This document shows positions 61,935 to 64,000 of a DNA stretch of 64,000 nucleotides, piece by piece. Where the stretch lies: contig NZ_JAPYPC010000004.1 in assembly GCF_029937855.1 (NCBI RefSeq), positions 62,001-126,000 of the forward strand, in the 5' to 3' direction. How positions within the stretch are numbered: position 1 is the first letter of the stretch; every line of letters begins with the position of its first letter. Both the position numbers and the translations under genes were made by a program. The notes beneath the pieces were generated by a model. That model was given only the letters and a program-made list of their open reading frames with translations, was not told where the DNA came from and did no database searches. Source of the DNA: Christiangramia sp. (GTDB taxonomy: Bacteria; Bacteroidota; Bacteroidia; Flavobacteriales; Flavobacteriaceae).

Positions 61935-62975
61935 TCAATGCTTAAGGTAATGCAATTCCGGAAGTTCATTTAATCTTTTTGCCGCTTGTTCTGCAGTAAT
62001 ATCCCGCTGTGGTCCTGCAAACATTTCATAACCTACCATAAATTTCTTTACAGTTGCTGAACGCAATAACGGCGGATAAAAACTCATATGAAAATGCCAT
62101 TCTGGATATTCCTTCCCGTCTGTAGGGCTCTGATGTATTCCTGAAGAATATGGGAACGATGTCTCAAAAAGATTGTCATATTTAACGGTAAGCCTTTTCA
62201 GAATTTCAGCAAAGGCTTTTTCTTCGGCTTCGCTCAATTGGCCAATATGCTGAAGATGTCTTTTCGGAACAATCATCGCTTCAAATGGCCAAACCGCCCA
62301 ATAAGGGATAAGGGCTACAAAATGCTCATTTTCTTCAAGTATCCTTTCTCCGGCTTCCAGTTCCTGTTTTATATAATCAGATAGCAGGCTTCGTTTATTT
62401 TCTTTCCAGTATTCTTTTAATTTTACCGACTTTTTCAAAACTTCGGTAGGCACGGAGGATTGCGACCATATCTGCCCGTGTGGATGCGGATTACTGCATC
62501 CCATGATAGCGCCTTTGTTTTCAAAAATCTGGACATAATTAATATCTTCACCAGAACCTAAATCCAGATATTCTTTTTTCCACATCCGGATCACTTTGGT
62601 AATATCTTCTTCCTCCATAAGCGGCAGAGTTAGCGAATGATCTGGTGAGAAGCATACCACTTTACAGATACCTTTTTCACTTTCAGCCTTTAAAAGACCA
62701 TTTTGAAAATTGATTTCCGGAGTATCCGGAAGCAGTGAAGAGAAATCGTTTACAAATGAATATGGCTCCTTATAATGGGGATTTGTATCTCCGCTAGCAC
62801 GGGTATTTCCCGGGCATAAATAGCAGGAGGGATCATAGGTCTCTTTTTTTATAGATTTATTTTCTTCGGTCTTTCCCTGCCAGGGACGCTTGGTTCTGTG
62901 TGGTGAGACCAGGATCCATTCTCCTGTTAAAATATTGTAGCGTCTATGTGGCTTATTATTTAGTTCATTATTCAT
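61935..62975 (-). CDS. galT: Galactose-1-phosphate uridylyltransferase
   Basis: The 346-residue protein has the HIT-like active site SNPHPHGQIWSQ (about 159-170), with the nucleophilic His in HPH, a zinc-type pair CYLCPGN (about 52-58) and the C-terminal WHFHMSFYPPLLRS block. It transfers UMP from UDP-glucose to galactose-1-phosphate. The ATG at 62975 lies 3 nt after the galK stop (62979), and the stop is 1 nt before the lacI ATG, so all three genes are tightly coupled. The enzyme's acid Gly-rich and Glu residues are intact. Confidence 0.96.
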   Translation of the reverse strand: MNNELNNKPHRRYNILTGEWILVSPHRTKRPWQGKTEENKSIKKETYDPSCYLCPGNTRASGDTNPHYKEPYSFVNDFSSLLPDTPEINFQNGLLKAESEKGICKVVCFSPDHSLTLPLMEEEDITKVIRMWKKEYLDLGSGEDINYVQIFENKGAIMGCSNPHPHGQIWSQSSVPTEVLKKSVKLKEYWKENKRSLLSDYIKQELEAGERILEENEHFVALIPYWAVWPFEAMIVPKRHLQHIGQLSEAEEKAFAEILKRLTVKYDNLFETSFPYSSGIHQSPTDGKEYPEWHFHMSFYPPLLRSATVKKFMVGYEMFAGPQRDITAEQAAKRLNELPELHYLKH

Positions 62976-62978
62976 TGT

Positions 62979-64000
62979 CTAAGTTTTGAAGATTTTAGTG
63001 CCTTCATCGGGATGTACACTAATGGCATCCAGCTTTATTTTAAATTTTTTGTAATATGCTGAAGTAACTTCACGAACATATTTATCAATTTTATCCTCTT
63101 CAATAAGATTAATGGTACAGCCTCCAAACCCGCCGCCCATCATTCGAGACCCGTAAATAAATTCATGGTCCCTGGAATAATCAACCAGAAAATCCAGTTC
63201 CGGGCAGCTCACTTCATAATTGTGTTGCAAACCTTCGTGGGAGGCATACATCAATTTTCCGAAGTCTTTAAGGTTTCTGGATTTTAATGTTTTAGCGGCT
63301 TTTAAAACCCTTTCATTTTCTTTTAAAACATACAGGCATCTCTCATACATTTTGCCCTGAAGTTTATTTTTAAATTTTTCCAGCATTTCAAAACTTACAT
63401 CCCTAAGTGATTGTACGTCTGGCTTCTCCTTCTGAATAATAGCAACCGCGGCTTCACATTCTTTCCGCCTGGAATTATAATCACTATCGGCCAGGTTATG
63501 TGACACATTGGTGTTGAGTAGTAGTAATTTGCAGTTTTTAAAATCGGCTTTAATAAATTCAGCTTCCAGACTTCTGCAGTCCAGCATAATTATTTTACCC
63601 TTGATACTCATTACAGAGGAGAATTGATCCATGATGCCACAATTAGAACCTACAAAATCATTTTCAGCTTTCTGGGATAATTTTACAATTTCCACATCTT
63701 TCAAGCCAAGTTCAAAAAGTTCATTTAATCCGCTAGCAATCCCGCATTCTAAAGCTGCGGAAGAACTAATGCCGGCACCCACAGGAAGTTGACTATGTAT
63801 GAGACAGTCAAACCCACTAAGTTCGGCACCCTTATCAAGAAGTTCCTTTACTACTCCTAAAATATAGTCTTCCCAACCCGAGGCTTTTTTTAATTCTTTA
63901 TCTAAATGGAATTCAAAACCTTTTTCAAAAGTTTCACTATAGATACGGCAAAAATTCTCAGTGTGATTCTTCTGGAACTTTAAGATTATTTTTTTATCGA
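62979..64000 (-). CDS. galK: Galactokinase (5' end cut by window end)
   Basis: The frame is open through the window end. The visible part of 339 residues begins in DKKIILKFQKNHTENFCRIYSE and lacks the N-terminal third of the N-domain, with galactose-binding motif 1. Seen are GHMP motif 2 in HSQLPVGAGISSSAALE, LLNTNVSHNLADSDYNSRR and motif 3 in SRMMGGGFGGCTINLI. A GTG-started shorter frame beginning MGAGISSS at 63782 is an artefact of the motif, not a start. The enzyme phosphorylates galactose at C1. The order galK-galT-lacI is on the minus strand. Confidence 0.95.
   Translation of the reverse strand, partial: DKKIILKFQKNHTENFCRIYSETFEKGFEFHLDKELKKASGWEDYILGVVKELLDKGAELSGFDCLIHSQLPVGAGISSSAALECGIASGLNELFELGLKDVEIVKLSQKAENDFVGSNCGIMDQFSSVMSIKGKIIMLDCRSLEAEFIKADFKNCKLLLLNTNVSHNLADSDYNSRRKECEAAVAIIQKEKPDVQSLRDVSFEMLEKFKNKLQGKMYERCLYVLKENERVLKAAKTLKSRNLKDFGKLMYASHEGLQHNYEVSCPELDFLVDYSRDHEFIYGSRMMGGGFGGCTINLIEEDKIDKYVREVTSAYYKKFKIKLDAISVHPDEGTKIFKT

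Noticed and set aside
61933-61969. Longer LacI start
   Set aside because: It overlaps the galT coding end and puts 12 extra residues before the helix-turn-helix.
62979-63782. Shorter galactokinase frame starting at MGAGISSS
   Set aside because: The frame is open beyond this GTG to the window end and encodes expected galactokinase sequence there; the start lies inside GHMP motif 2.

Overview
The window looks like a chromosomal segment of a marine-type Flavobacteriaceae bacterium (phylum Bacteroidota), possibly close to Gramella/Christiangramia. The grounds are a low-GC genome, promoter boxes of the Bacteroidota type (TAnnTTTG), a SusC/siderophore-type TonB-dependent receptor with an N-terminal carboxypeptidase-regulatory-like domain, many secreted S9, M20, S15 and DUF885 hydrolases, Bacteroidota families such as DUF6428 and DUF6952, and a run ftsK-lolA-lptF/G-ribB that I remember as typical of flavobacteria. 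The genus is a guess. I see no tRNA, rRNA, transposase, phage module or CRISPR array; almost all of the DNA is ordinary, tightly packed chromosome.

Layout. 1-5.2 kb (minus strand): yidC (cut by the window start), pyrG, then a small signalling group: a DUF3820 protein, a single-domain response regulator, a GAF sensor with a histidine-kinase dimerisation domain but no ATPase domain, and an AhpD-like protein. 5.4-7.6 kb: a bacterial GH3-family enzyme and a secreted zinc peptidase. 7.7-18.2 kb: a block of exported hydrolases (M20 carboxypeptidase, AbgB-like amidohydrolase, two S9 peptidases, an esterase) with an MFS transporter, a cupin and an NTF2-like protein, probably peptide or acyl-amino-acid scavenging. 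18.2-19.5 kb: a membrane-anchored protein with atypical-kinase-like motifs. 19.6-22.8 kb: a frameshifted glyoxalase-fold gene and an arsenic operon arsR-DUF6428-arsC-acr3. 22.8-26.7 kb: a Tat-exported oxidoreductase, an L,D-transpeptidase lipoprotein, an unknown secreted protein and a HAD phosphatase. 26.9-30.5 kb: an iron-uptake pair (TonB receptor and PepSY membrane protein). 30.5-44.4 kb: small membrane proteins, a nitroreductase, ribB, lptF/G, lolA, ftsK, an alpha/beta hydrolase, dgkA, tpx, a peroxiredoxin-thioredoxin-DUF6952 operon, an NhaC antiporter and a PLP-dependent sulfur-amino-acid enzyme. 44.5-53.9 kb: an Lrp regulator, a lipoprotein of the fumarylacetoacetase/hydratase fold, lpdA, a 35-residue basic protein, an RhlE-type helicase, a frameshifted epimerase, an FMN reductase, pabB and tilS. 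53.9-54.4 kb: a repeat-rich intergenic region. 54.4-58.1 kb: two more secreted peptidases. 58.1-64 kb: a galactose locus with galM and a sodium/sugar symporter on the plus strand, converging on lacI, galT and galK (cut by the window end).

How the genes work together. The galactose locus is self-contained: import by the SSS symporter, anomer conversion by GalM, phosphorylation by GalK, uridylyl transfer by GalT, with a LacI-type regulator. The arsenic operon shows a shared operator-like half-site before arsR and before the DUF6428 gene. The peroxidases Tpx and AhpC/Prx with a thioredoxin form an oxidative-stress group.

I found no convincing wholly new defence or mobile system. The best leads are the anchored kinase-like protein, the ATPase-less sensor/receiver/DUF3820 group with an in-frame stop junction, the ars operator and Cys-tail features, substitutions at expected catalytic positions in Tpx and RibB, two genes broken at homopolymers, and several families of dispersed hairpin repeats.
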